Source of the DNA: DASXSB01 sp036506275
GTDB taxonomy: Bacteria; Methylomirabilota; Methylomirabilia; Rokubacteriales; CSP1-6
Direction: 5' to 3'
NCBI GenBank assembly: GCA_036506275.1
Contig: DASXSB010000013.1
Coordinates: forward strand, 1 to 64,000
DNA length: 64,000 nucleotides
This document shows, piece by piece, positions 17,020 through 24,979 of this stretch (the stretch's first letter is position 1; every line of letters begins with the position of its first letter). Below the pieces are notes generated by a model. It did no database searches. It saw nothing but the letters and a program-made list of their open reading frames with translations, and had not been told where the DNA came from. A program made the position numbers and the translations under genes.

Positions 17020-18560
17020 GCCGGCCTCCGCCGGGCGGTGGCGGCGGCGCCGAGAGCGGCGGCGGCGACCGCGAACGACAGCCACGCGACCCAGTCGCCC
17101 ACGCGGGTGTAGAGGGTTTCGCCGCTCCGGAGCGGCAACGACTCGATCATCGTGCCGCGCTCGAAGAGCCGCATCCAGCGCACGATCCGACCCGAGGGCG
17201 CGATGAAGGCGGAGATCCCGGTGTTGGCGGCACGGACGACGGCCGTCCTGTGCTCGACCGCGCGCAGCGGATACATCGCGAGGTGCTGGGCGGGACCGCT
17301 CGTGCGCCCGAACCACGCGTCGTTCGTCATGTTGATCATCAATCGCGCCCCACTCTTCACGAACTTCCGATAGAGGTCGGGGAAAATGCCTTCGTAACAG
17401 ATGACGGCACCGAACGGGGCTGGCGGACCCGGGAAGACGACGGGAGCCGAGCCGGGCTCCAGCTCGGAGATGAACTCGGCCCAGCTCTTCACGAAACCGA
17501 TCACTCCCGACAGCGGCACGTACTCTCCAAACGGAACCAAGTGCATCTTATCATACCGGCCCGCAATGCCTTTTCCGGTGACGAGGAACGCCGTGTTGCG
17601 ATAGCCACGCGCGTCGTCGCCGTCCACGGAGCCGACCAGGAGCGGCATGCCGGTCGTGTCCGCCACGTACGTGAGCGTGTTCAGCAGACCCTCGTCGCGC
17701 GTCAGGATCGTGGGCGACGCCGTCTCCGGCCACACGAGGAGATCGGGGTGCTCGTGGGCGGCGCGCCGGGTGAGCGCCATGTAGATGGCGAGCGTGGTCG
17801 AGATCTGCTTGTCGTCCCACTTGAGGGGCTGTTCGATCGACGGCTGCATGACCGCGATCCGCACCTCACCGGCACGGGCGGGCACGCCGAGACGGGCCAT
17901 TCCGAACAGGAGACAGCCGGTGACGACGGCGACCGCGACGACGAGCGCGGCGGCGGCGCGGCGCCACGGCAGCACGACGAGCCCGGCCACGGTCGCATTG
18001 ACGAGCGCGATCAGGAACGAGACGGCGTGGATGCCGCCCAGCTCCGCCACCTGGATCACGGTCAAGCGAAGATACTGGCTGTAGCCGAGGCTGCCCCACG
18101 GAAAGCCTTCCATGAGATGACCGCGCACCCACTCCGCGGCCACCCAGAAGAACGGCGCCGCCGCCAGGGCCCACGTCGGCGAGCGCCGAGCGCTCACCCA
18201 CGACATCGCCGCCGCCACCAGCCCGAAGTAGAGGGCGCAGTATCCGGCGAGGGCGAGGGTCGGTCCTAGCGTCAGCGGCCACGGGATGCTGCTGTAGACG
18301 GAGAACGTGAAGTTCAGCCAGCGGAGCAGGAAGGCGAAGAAGACGAGCCCGGCCAGCCATCCCCATCCGAAGGCGGCCCGCGGGCGCCGCGTGACGGCGG
18401 TGACGAAGAGCGGGGCCAGCGCCACCCACGCCAGGGCATCCCAGTCGAAGCGGGGAAACGCGAGACCGAGCGCGAGACCGGCGGTGCTGGCAATGAGGGC
18501 GTCGCCGAGAAGGGCGCGCCTGCGACCGTGGTCAGGCGCCGGCGGCGAGACGGTCGGCAA
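17016..18560 (-). CDS. lnt: Apolipoprotein N-acyltransferase
   Basis: Lnt adds the third acyl chain to the N-terminal Cys of lipoproteins, which Lol sorting then recognises. The 514 residues include about six membrane segments in the first 200 residues. The nitrilase-fold domain shows the Glu-Lys-Cys triad in LLVWPETASPTI, YDKMHLVPFGEYVP and VICYEGIFPDLYR. A last membrane helix sits near the C-terminus. The start appears to be TTG at 18560, overlapping the phosphoesterase end by 29 bp; no ATG or GTG lies between it and the first helix. lnt, lolC/E and lolD together form a lipoprotein maturation and export group interrupted only by prfB. Confidence 0.94.
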   Translation of the reverse strand: MPTVSPPAPDHGRRRALLGDALIASTAGLALGLAFPRFDWDALAWVALAPLFVTAVTRRPRAAFGWGWLAGLVFFAFLLRWLNFTFSVYSSIPWPLTLGPTLALAGYCALYFGLVAAAMSWVSARRSPTWALAAAPFFWVAAEWVRGHLMEGFPWGSLGYSQYLRLTVIQVAELGGIHAVSFLIALVNATVAGLVVLPWRRAAAALVVAVAVVTGCLLFGMARLGVPARAGEVRIAVMQPSIEQPLKWDDKQISTTLAIYMALTRRAAHEHPDLLVWPETASPTILTRDEGLLNTLTYVADTTGMPLLVGSVDGDDARGYRNTAFLVTGKGIAGRYDKMHLVPFGEYVPLSGVIGFVKSWAEFISELEPGSAPVVFPGPPAPFGAVICYEGIFPDLYRKFVKSGARLMINMTNDAWFGRTSGPAQHLAMYPLRAVEHRTAVVRAANTGISAFIAPSGRIVRWMRLFERGTMIESLPLRSGETLYTRVGDWVAWLSFAVAAAALGAAATARRRPA

Positions 18561-19257
18561 GAAACCTCGGGAGCCCGGCGGCGGCGATCTTGGCGCGGGC
18601 CACGTTCACGTCGTACGCCACGCGGCGGATCTGGATCCGACGGCCGTCGGCGTCCCACACCGCGTAGGCGGCTCGCACGTCCCGGTCGCGCGGCTGTCCC
18701 ACGCTGCCCACGTTCACGAGATAGCGGCGCCCCGCTTCGAGGGTGACGTCGACGTTGCCGCCTTCGTGCTCGCGCCCCGCGGAGCCGAGCGACCACACGC
18801 CCGGCAGATGCGAATGCCCCACGAAGCAGACGCGCGTCTCGAAGGCGTCGAAAGCAGCGTACCCGTCCTCCGCGGAAACGAGATAGTCCCACTCCTCGGG
18901 GTGACGGGGCGACGCGTGCACGAGGGTGGCGTCCCCGACGCTCGCGGTGAGCGGGAGGGCTGCCAGCCAGTCCCGGTGGTCGTCGTCGAGCTGCTCGCGC
19001 GTCCACTCGGCGGCGGCCCGCGCGTACTGGTTGAACCACGCCAGGCTCATCTGTCCCGTCACGCCATGCTCGTGGTTGCCGGCCACCACCGCCTGCGCGC
19101 GCTCGGCGAGGCGCTCCACGCACGGTATGGGATCGGCTCCGTATCCGACCACGTCCCCCAGGCACACCACCGCGTCGGCGTGAGCGGCGGCGTCGGCGAG
19201 GACGGCCTCGAGCGCCTCCAGGTTGCCGTGGACGTCCGAGAGGACGGCGTAGCGCAT
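18532..19257 (-). CDS. Metallophosphoesterase (YfcE/MJ0936-like)
   Basis: This 241-residue calcineurin-like phosphoesterase starts MRYAVLSDVHGNLEALEAVL, giving the D-x-H metal ligands. CLGDVVGYGADP (GD) and VVAGNHEHG (GNH) follow, and VHASPRHPEEWDYL and CFVGHSHLPG (GHSH) supply the remaining ligands. The full dinuclear metal site is therefore present. It lacks a signal peptide, so it is cytosolic. It sits between nusB and lnt with an 8-bp gap to nusB. The substrate is unknown; relatives act on phosphodiesters or dinucleoside polyphosphates. Confidence 0.85.
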   Translation of the reverse strand: MRYAVLSDVHGNLEALEAVLADAAAHADAVVCLGDVVGYGADPIPCVERLAERAQAVVAGNHEHGVTGQMSLAWFNQYARAAAEWTREQLDDDHRDWLAALPLTASVGDATLVHASPRHPEEWDYLVSAEDGYAAFDAFETRVCFVGHSHLPGVWSLGSAGREHEGGNVDVTLEAGRRYLVNVGSVGQPRDRDVRAAYAVWDADGRRIQIRRVAYDVNVARAKIAAAGLPRFLADRLAAGA

Positions 19258-19264
19258 CGCGCCC

Positions 19265-19681
19265 TCAGGATGCCGGGCGCAGCTCTTTGTGGACGCGATC
19301 GAGGATGCCGTTGATGAACCGGCTCGAGTCCTGGGTTCCGAACTTCTTCGCGATCTCGATGGCCTCGTTGATCGCCACCTTGGGCGGAACCTCCGCGCTC
19401 CACAGGAGCTCGTACACCGCGAGGCGAAGGATGTTGCGGTCCACCACCGCCATGCGCTCGAGATCCCAGTGCTCGGTGACCTGCACGATGAGGGCGTCGA
19501 TCTTCGCCTGATTGCCCTTCGTCCCGCGCACGAGCGTCTCGGCGAACGCGCGCGTCTCCTCGTCGGCGGGGTAGCGCGCCCAGAACTCCGCCTCGTGCGG
19601 AGCGGGATCGTGGTCCCCGCCGAGGTCGAGCTGATACAGGAACTGGAGCGCGACCTCGCGCGACTTTCTACGCCGACCCAT
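19265..19681 (-). CDS. nusB: Transcription antitermination factor NusB
   Basis: NusB binds boxA RNA together with NusE/S10 to support rRNA antitermination. The 138-residue product starts GRRRKSREVALQFLYQLDLG, the typical arginine-rich helix, and contains ERMAVVDRNILRLAVYELLW and AINEAIEIAKKFGTQDSSRF. RFINGILDRVHKELR closes the all-helical fold. The ATG lies inside the end of ribH (14-bp overlap). A ribH-nusB pairing is common across bacteria and here ends the riboflavin run. Confidence 0.96.
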   Translation of the reverse strand: MGRRRKSREVALQFLYQLDLGGDHDPAPHEAEFWARYPADEETRAFAETLVRGTKGNQAKIDALIVQVTEHWDLERMAVVDRNILRLAVYELLWSAEVPPKVAINEAIEIAKKFGTQDSSRFINGILDRVHKELRPAS

Positions 19682-20177
19682 GGCTCCGCACGCGCTGCAC
19701 GAACCCGGCCATCTCCAGCGCCGCCGTCGCCGCTTCTTCGCCGCGGTTGCCCACCTTGCCGCCCGCGCGATCCCACGCCTGCTCCTCGGTGAGAGCGGTG
19801 ATGACACCGTAGGTGGCGGGCACGCCCGTGGTGACGGCGACGTGGCGGATGCCCGCCGCCGCCTCCCGCGCCACGTGCTCGAAGTGCGGCGTCTCACCGC
19901 GGATCACCACGCCCACGCAGACGATGCCGGCGTAGCGACCGGTGGCGGCAAGATGGGCGGCGGCCTGCGGCAGCTCGAAGGATCCCGGCACCCAGTGGAC
20001 CTCGACGGCGCCGGCCGGGATCTTGGCGGAGGCGAAGACGTGCTGCGCGCCCTCCACGAGTCGGGTGGTGATCGCTTCGTTGAAGCGCGCGGCCACGATC
20101 GCGAAACGCCGCCGGCGGGCGGCGGCGCGGCCCGCGCGCAGCGTCGAGGTCCCCGGGCGGGGGGCGCGGCCGGCCAC
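19668..20177 (-). CDS. ribH: 6,7-dimethyl-8-ribityllumazine synthase
   Basis: RibH condenses the pyrimidinedione with dihydroxybutanone phosphate to give lumazine. The 169 residues include FAIVAARFNEAITTRLVEGA, the family blocks VPGSFELPQAAAHLA and VCVGVVIRGETPHFEHVARE (with the catalytic His), and GVITALTEEQAWDRAG. A basic, Ala/Arg-rich leader of about 20 residues precedes the fold. GTG start, 3 bp after the ribBA stop. It acts on the products of RibBA and RibD encoded in the same run. Confidence 0.96.
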   Translation of the reverse strand: MAGRAPRPGTSTLRAGRAAARRRRFAIVAARFNEAITTRLVEGAQHVFASAKIPAGAVEVHWVPGSFELPQAAAHLAATGRYAGIVCVGVVIRGETPHFEHVAREAAAGIRHVAVTTGVPATYGVITALTEEQAWDRAGGKVGNRGEEAATAALEMAGFVQRVRSHGSA

Positions 20178-20180
20178 GAC

Positions 20181-21389
20181 TCAGTCGGGAAGCGAAGACA
20201 GCAGGTGGCCCAGCTTGTCCCGCTTGGTGCTGAGGTACTTCCGGTTCGAGTCGTTGGCGGGAATCTCGATGGGGACCCGCTCCACGAAGTGCAGGCCGTA
20301 GGCCTCGAGGCCCACACGCTTCTTCGGGTTGTTCGTGAGCAACCTCAGATTTTTCACGCCGAGATCGACGAGGATCTGGGCGCCGATGCCGTAGTCGCGG
20401 GCGTCGGGCTTGAACCCGAGCGCCTCGTTCGCCTCCACCGTATCCTTGCCCTGATCCTGGAGCTCGTACGCGCGCATCTTGTTCAGGAGCCCGATGCCGC
20501 GTCCTTCCTGGCGGAGGTACACGAAGACGCCCCTGCCCTCTTCGGCGATGATCCTGAGCGCGGTCTCGAGCTGCACGCCGCAGTCGCAGCGCCGCGAGTG
20601 AAACACGTCGCCGGTCAGACATTCCGAGTGCATGCGGACGAGCACGGGCGTTTCCCCCGCGATGGCGCCCATGGTGAGGGCGACGGGGACGCGCGGATCC
20701 ACCGTCGTCTCGTACGCGATGGCCGTGAACTCGCCGAACTCGGTGGGGAGCCGGGTGGTGGCGACGCGACGGACGAGCCGCTCCTTGCGGGTCCGGTACT
20801 CGATCAGGTCCTTGATCGTGATCATCTTGAAGCCGTACCGCTCCGCCATGGCCGTCAGCTCCGGCAGCCGCGCCATGCCGCCGTCATCGTCCAGGACTTC
20901 GCAGATGACGCCGGCGGGATACCGCCCGGCCAGCCGCGCGAGATCGACGGCGGCCTCGGTGTGGCCGGCGCGACGTAGCACGCCGCCCGGCATTGCGCGC
21001 AGGGGGAAGATGTGGCCGGGGCGCGCGAGGTCGTCGGGACGGGTGGCGGGGTCGACGAGGGTGCGGATGGTGACGGCGCGGTCGTAGGCGGACGTGCCCG
21101 TGGTCACGCCCCGCAAGGCGTCGACGGTGGCGGTGAAGGCGGTGCCCATGGGCGCCGTGTTGTCGGCCACCATCATCGCGATCTTCAGCTCGTCGAGGCG
21201 CTCACCGGTCATGGGGGCGCAGATCAGCCCGCGACCGTGCTTGGCCATGAAGTTGACGGCTTCCGGCGTCGCGAGGTCGGCGGCCATGACGAGGTCGCCC
21301 TCGTTCTCGCGGTCCTCGTCGTCGACCACGATGAGGATCCGCCCCGCGCGGATCTCCTCGATGCCTTCGTCGATGCTGGCGAAGGTCAC
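20181..21389 (-). CDS. ribBA: Bifunctional 3,4-dihydroxy-2-butanone-4-phosphate synthase / GTP cyclohydrolase II
   Basis: The 402-residue enzyme supplies both substrates of riboflavin synthesis. The RibB half (1-200) has VVDDEDRENEGDLVMAADL, MVADNTAPMGTAFTATVD and RPGHIFPLRA. The RibA half has VRMHSECLTGDVFHSRRCDC with the three zinc cysteines, then LRQEGRGIGLLNKMRAYEL and LTNNPKKRVGLE. Both active sites look complete. GTG start overlaps the ribE stop (GTGA); ATG codons upstream lie within ribE. It is flanked by ribE and ribH. Confidence 0.97.
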   Translation of the reverse strand: MTFASIDEGIEEIRAGRILIVVDDEDRENEGDLVMAADLATPEAVNFMAKHGRGLICAPMTGERLDELKIAMMVADNTAPMGTAFTATVDALRGVTTGTSAYDRAVTIRTLVDPATRPDDLARPGHIFPLRAMPGGVLRRAGHTEAAVDLARLAGRYPAGVICEVLDDDGGMARLPELTAMAERYGFKMITIKDLIEYRTRKERLVRRVATTRLPTEFGEFTAIAYETTVDPRVPVALTMGAIAGETPVLVRMHSECLTGDVFHSRRCDCGVQLETALRIIAEEGRGVFVYLRQEGRGIGLLNKMRAYELQDQGKDTVEANEALGFKPDARDYGIGAQILVDLGVKNLRLLTNNPKKRVGLEAYGLHFVERVPIEIPANDSNRKYLSTKRDKLGHLLSSLPD

Positions 21390-21988
21390 GGCTGCGCCCG
21401 CAAGCTCAGCGACCGCATCAGGTATTTCCCGATCACGTCCATCTCGATGTTCACCGCCTGCCCGGCCTTCGCGTCGCCGAGCGTCGTCACCGCCCGTGTG
21501 TGCGGGATGACCATCACCTCGAACGATCCCTCGCCGAGGGCCGCCACCGTGAGGCTCACGCCGTCCACGGCCACCGACCCTTTCGGGATCAGGAGGGGCT
21601 CGAGGTCGCGCCGCGGGAGCGCGATCCGGACCCGCGCGGTCGATTCTACACAAGTTACGGCCGCTACGGTCGCCACCCCATCCACGTGACCCAGCACCAG
21701 ATGACCGGCGAGCGCCCCCCCGAAGCGCAGGGGCCGCTCGAGGTTGACGCGGCTGCCGGGCCCGAGCGTTCCGAGCGTCGTGGTCGCGAGCGTCTCCGGG
21801 CCCACGTCGAACGCGAACATCCGGGGACCGCACTCGACCACCGTGAGGCAGACCCCGTTCACGGCCACGCTGGCGCCGACGCCGCTTCCTTCGAGCGTGA
21901 CGGCGGCCTCGATCTCGAGCCGCGCGATCGCGCCCCCGCCCGTGCGGCGCCGCACCACGCCGATCTCCTCCACGATCCCGGTGAACAC
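21386..21988 (-). CDS. ribE: Riboflavin synthase, alpha subunit
   Basis: Riboflavin synthase dismutates two lumazines into riboflavin. The 200-residue protein begins with the family signature FTGIVEEIGVV after a GTG and consists of two similar lumazine-binding repeats. Repeat one has GASVAVNGVCLTVVE; repeat two has KGSVAVDGVSLTVAAL. The C-terminal helix for trimer formation (NIEMDVIGKYLMRSL) is present. It lies 15 bp after ribD and overlaps ribBA by 4 bp. No FMN riboswitch was recognised anywhere upstream of the rib genes. Confidence 0.96.
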   Translation of the reverse strand: MFTGIVEEIGVVRRRTGGGAIARLEIEAAVTLEGSGVGASVAVNGVCLTVVECGPRMFAFDVGPETLATTTLGTLGPGSRVNLERPLRFGGALAGHLVLGHVDGVATVAAVTCVESTARVRIALPRRDLEPLLIPKGSVAVDGVSLTVAALGEGSFEVMVIPHTRAVTTLGDAKAGQAVNIEMDVIGKYLMRSLSLRAQP

Positions 21989-22003
21989 TAGGGCCGCCTC
22001 ACG

Positions 22004-23104
22004 TCACGAACGCCGCACGTCGCCCTCGACGAGAACGTCGTCGCCGAACGTTCGCATCGTGACCTCGTGCAGCCGCACGGCGCCCTTCAGGTCGCGCCCG
22101 GCGCCGGCCACCGCCGACGGCGCTTGACGGCCGCCGAGCAGCAGCGGCGCAATGAAGAAAGCCACGCGATCGACGACGCCCGCGTCCAGGAACGCGCCGT
22201 GGACGGCGGCGCCGCCCTCGACCAGGACCGCCCGCACGTCCTGCGCGAACAGATGGAGGAGCAGACCGACGACGTCGACGCGGCCGTCGCGGGTCGGACA
22301 CTGCACCACGGTGGCGCCCGCCGCCTGCAAACGCTCGCGCTGCGCCGCCGGCGCCGATTCTCCAACAGCGATCAGCGCGCGCGCCGGCGTACCGGCGTGG
22401 ATCACGCGCGCGTCGGGTGGCGTCCGCGCCGTGGAGTCGAGCACGATCCGGTAAGGCTCGCGGGGCCAGGGCCGATCGAGACGGACGGTGAGCTGCGGAT
22501 CGTCCTGGAGCACGGTGCCGATGCCAACCACGATGGCGTCCGCTTCGCTCCGCAATCGATGTGCTTCGCGGCGGGCGAGGTCGCCCGTGATCCAGCGCGA
22601 GCCACCGCGCCCATCCGCGATCTTGCCGTCGAGCGTGAGGGCCGCCTTCAGCGTCACGTGGGGGCGCCCGGCCTCGATGGCGGTGAGGAAGACGCGGTTC
22701 TGCGCCCGCGCCTCGACCTCGAGCACGCCCGTGCTCACTTCGATCCGCGCTGCGCGCAGGACGTCCAGACCACGTCCCGCCACCAGCGGATTGGGATCGC
22801 CCGTGGCCACGACGACGCGCCGGATGCCCGCCGCCACCACCGCCGGCGCGCAGGGTGGCGTGCGGCCCTGGTGAACGCACGGCTCCAGCGTGACGTAGAG
22901 CGTCGCGCCCCGCGCGGCGCCGCCCGCGTCGGCGAGCGCCACCGCCTCCGCGTGCGGGGCCCCCGCGCGCGCGTGGAACCCCTCCCCCACCACGACGCCG
23001 TCGCGCACCACCAGCGCGCCCACCATCGGATTCGGCGACGTCAGGCCGCGCGCGTGCTCGGCGAGCTCGAGGGCGCGCCGCATGAAGCCAACGTCCGCGT
23101 CCAT
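22004..23104 (-). CDS. ribD: Bifunctional diaminohydroxyphosphoribosylaminopyrimidine deaminase / 5-amino-6-(5-phosphoribosylamino)uracil reductase
   Basis: RibD (366 residues) performs the deamination and reduction steps after GTP cyclohydrolase II. The deaminase half has the zinc site GAPHAEAVALADAG and LEPCVHQGRTPPCAPAVV. The reductase half starts HVTLKAALTLDGKIADGRGG and contains VLVEGGAAVHGAFLDAGVVD and FFIAPLLLGG. The start ATG shares a base with the ftsY stop (TGATG). Position two of the HH pair seen in many RibD (CSHHGRTPPC) is Gln here, a common variation. Confidence 0.96.
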   Translation of the reverse strand: MDADVGFMRRALELAEHARGLTSPNPMVGALVVRDGVVVGEGFHARAGAPHAEAVALADAGGAARGATLYVTLEPCVHQGRTPPCAPAVVAAGIRRVVVATGDPNPLVAGRGLDVLRAARIEVSTGVLEVEARAQNRVFLTAIEAGRPHVTLKAALTLDGKIADGRGGSRWITGDLARREAHRLRSEADAIVVGIGTVLQDDPQLTVRLDRPWPREPYRIVLDSTARTPPDARVIHAGTPARALIAVGESAPAAQRERLQAAGATVVQCPTRDGRVDVVGLLLHLFAQDVRAVLVEGGAAVHGAFLDAGVVDRVAFFIAPLLLGGRQAPSAVAGAGRDLKGAVRLHEVTMRTFGDDVLVEGDVRRS

Positions 23105-24030
23105 CAGGCAGCGGGGACGAGGGCGTCGACGAAACGGGCGGGATCGAACAGCTGCAGATCGTCGACGCGCTCTCCCACGCCGATCAGCTTCACGGGAACG
23201 CGCAGCTCGCGCACGATGCGGACGACGATGCCGCCCCGCGCGGTGCCGTCGAGCTTGGTGAGGCAGACGCCGCTGAGTCCGATCGCCTCGTGGAACATGC
23301 GCGCCTGGGCGAACCCGTTCTGGCCGGTGGGAGCGTCGAGGACCATCAGCGACTCGTGGGGCGCGCCCGGGACCTGACGCTCCACCACGCGCTTCAGCTT
23401 GGCCAGCTCGTCCATCAAGTTGGTTTTCGTGTGCAGCCGGCCGGCGGTGTCGATGATGAGGGCGTCGACCTCGCGCGCGGTGGCAGCCTTCAAGGCGTCG
23501 AACACGACCGCCGCCGGGTCCGACCCCGCCGACTGCTTGACGACGTCCACGCCGATGCGATCGCCCCACGTCTGGAGCTGCTCGATGGCGGCCGCGCGGA
23601 AGGTGTCGGCGGCGGCGAGCAGCACGCGCCGATCGTCGCCCTTGAGCGAGGCCGCCAGCTTCGCGCACGTGGTCGTCTTGCCGGAGCCGTTCACGCCAAG
23701 CATCAGGAGAACGGCCGGCCGGTGCGCGAGATCGAGGGGGACGGCGGCGGGCGTCAGGATGTCCACGAGGAAGCGCCGGAAGAGCGGGCGCAGCTGGTCG
23801 GCGCGGGTCACGGTGCCGAACATGACCTCCTCGCGCGCGCGGTTCGTGAAGTCGGCGGCGAGGGGCGCGCCGAGATCGGCGGCGATGAGGAGCTCCTCGA
23901 GCTCTTCGTAGAGCGATTCGTCGATGGGGCGATCGGGCTCCAGGATGGACGCGAGCTCGCCCGAGAGGTACTCCTGCGATTTCCGCAGCCCCTCGCGGAG
24001 ACGGTCGGTCAGACCCGAGAAAAACTTCAC
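23104..24030 (-). CDS. ftsY: Signal recognition particle receptor FtsY
   Basis: FtsY is the SRP receptor GTPase that docks ribosome-nascent chains at the membrane. The 308 residues have the N domain (ELLIAADLGAPLAADFTN) and the G domain: G1 GVNGSGKTTTCAKLAASL, AAADTFRAAAIEQL, G3 DTAGRLHTKTNLMDEL, G4 TKLDGTARGG and the closing GVGERVDDLQLFDP. The acidic A domain of E. coli FtsY is absent and the N-terminus is a short amphipathic segment, as in many compact FtsY. GTG start, GTGA overlap with the rodZ-like gene. Confidence 0.96.
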   Translation of the reverse strand: MKFFSGLTDRLREGLRKSQEYLSGELASILEPDRPIDESLYEELEELLIAADLGAPLAADFTNRAREEVMFGTVTRADQLRPLFRRFLVDILTPAAVPLDLAHRPAVLLMLGVNGSGKTTTCAKLAASLKGDDRRVLLAAADTFRAAAIEQLQTWGDRIGVDVVKQSAGSDPAAVVFDALKAATAREVDALIIDTAGRLHTKTNLMDELAKLKRVVERQVPGAPHESLMVLDAPTGQNGFAQARMFHEAIGLSGVCLTKLDGTARGGIVVRIVRELRVPVKLIGVGERVDDLQLFDPARFVDALVPAA

Positions 24031-24935
24031 CGCGGGTCCGCGGGCAGGACCAGGCGCTCGATGACCTCGCCGCTCGCGCCCAGGGGTGGCAAGGCGCGGC
24101 CGTTCAGCTCCAGGGCGACACCGCCGGCGTTGCCGACGGTCAGGGTGAAACGACCGTTCGAGACCCACTCGCGGATCTGGCCGGGGGGGACGTTCTCCTC
24201 CGTCATGCGACCGTCCTCGGTCCGTACGCGAATCCACGTCAGCTCGCTCGTACGCGCCACCAATCGATGCGTGGCGCCGACGGCGCCGACCAGGGAGGGA
24301 CCGGGGCTGGCCCCCGTCGCCGGCGAGGGGGTCACGGCGGGCCGGGGCCGCGCCTCGGAAGCGGCGGACGGTGCCGGCCGTGTCTCCGCGGGAGACGGCG
24401 CCGGGCGAACCGGTCCTTGCACCTCCACCGGCTCCAGCGGAGCGGGATCGGTCACCGCGGGCGGCGCGCTCGCTCCGGCCATGCGACGGTCTCCACCGCG
24501 CTCGCGCCCTTTCTGCAAGGCGAGCGTGACGGCGAAAAGGGCCACTCCGAGCACCACCAGGAGCACGAAGCTGACGAGAATCGGACCGCGTCCGCGGGCG
24601 TCGCTGCGGGTGGGAGCGGCCGTCGTCGTCAATGAGGGGATGGCCTCGGCAACCGTGCTCGCCGTTGCGGCGGGCCCGGGCGCTGCCACCGCGCCGCCCG
24701 TCCCCGCCCCGAAGCGCCGGAGGGCCTCGTCGGGAGACTCGCGGAGGACCTGGCAATAGGCGCGAATGAACCCGCGCGTGAAGACGGGCGCGGGAAGGGC
24801 ACGGAAGTCGTCGTTCTCGAGCGCCTCCAGGTAGCGAGAGGCGACGCGGGTGGAGCGGGCCATTTCGTCGAGGGAGAGGCCGCGCTGTTGGCGCAGCTCG
24901 CGGAGATACGAACCCACGGGGGACATTGCCGACAC
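24027..24935 (-). CDS. RodZ-like membrane-anchored helix-turn-helix protein
   Basis: RodZ links the MreB cytoskeleton to the membrane. This roughly 302-residue protein has an N-terminal HTH_25 domain (SYLRELRQQRGLSLDEMARS through RGFIRAYCQVL). A linker follows, then a single membrane helix near residue 120-145 (FVLLVVLGVALFAVTLAL). A Pro/Ala-rich periplasmic stretch and a C-terminal DUF4115 domain (LTWIRVRTEDGRMTEENVPP) complete it. The order and topology match RodZ, but no mreB is nearby, so the symbol is withheld. A GTG at 24935 sits 8 nt after TAGACT; an ATG at 24926 is the alternative start. Confidence 0.8.
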   Translation of the reverse strand: MSAMSPVGSYLRELRQQRGLSLDEMARSTRVASRYLEALENDDFRALPAPVFTRGFIRAYCQVLRESPDEALRRFGAGTGGAVAAPGPAATASTVAEAIPSLTTTAAPTRSDARGRGPILVSFVLLVVLGVALFAVTLALQKGRERGGDRRMAGASAPPAVTDPAPLEPVEVQGPVRPAPSPAETRPAPSAASEARPRPAVTPSPATGASPGPSLVGAVGATHRLVARTSELTWIRVRTEDGRMTEENVPPGQIREWVSNGRFTLTVGNAGGVALELNGRALPPLGASGEVIERLVLPADPR

Positions 24936-24943
24936 CGATTTCG

Positions 24944-24949
24944 AGTCTA
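24944..24949 (-). promoter_or_regulatory. Candidate leaderless -10 for the rodZ-like gene
   Basis: TAGACT on the minus strand ends 8 nt before the GTG at 24935. A start of transcription 7-8 nt after a -10 would fall on the start codon. It is in the 44-bp gap after smc and would head the rodZ-ftsY-rib-nusB run. A weak GTGAAA 17 bp upstream resembles a -35. Confidence 0.4.
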
Positions 24950-24979
24950 GCTTATGCCCCCTCCGTTTTCACACCTTTG

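Noticed and set aside
20181..24030. FMN riboswitch in front of the rib genes
   Set aside because: The genes are joined to ftsY with overlapping starts; no RFN-element conserved blocks were seen.
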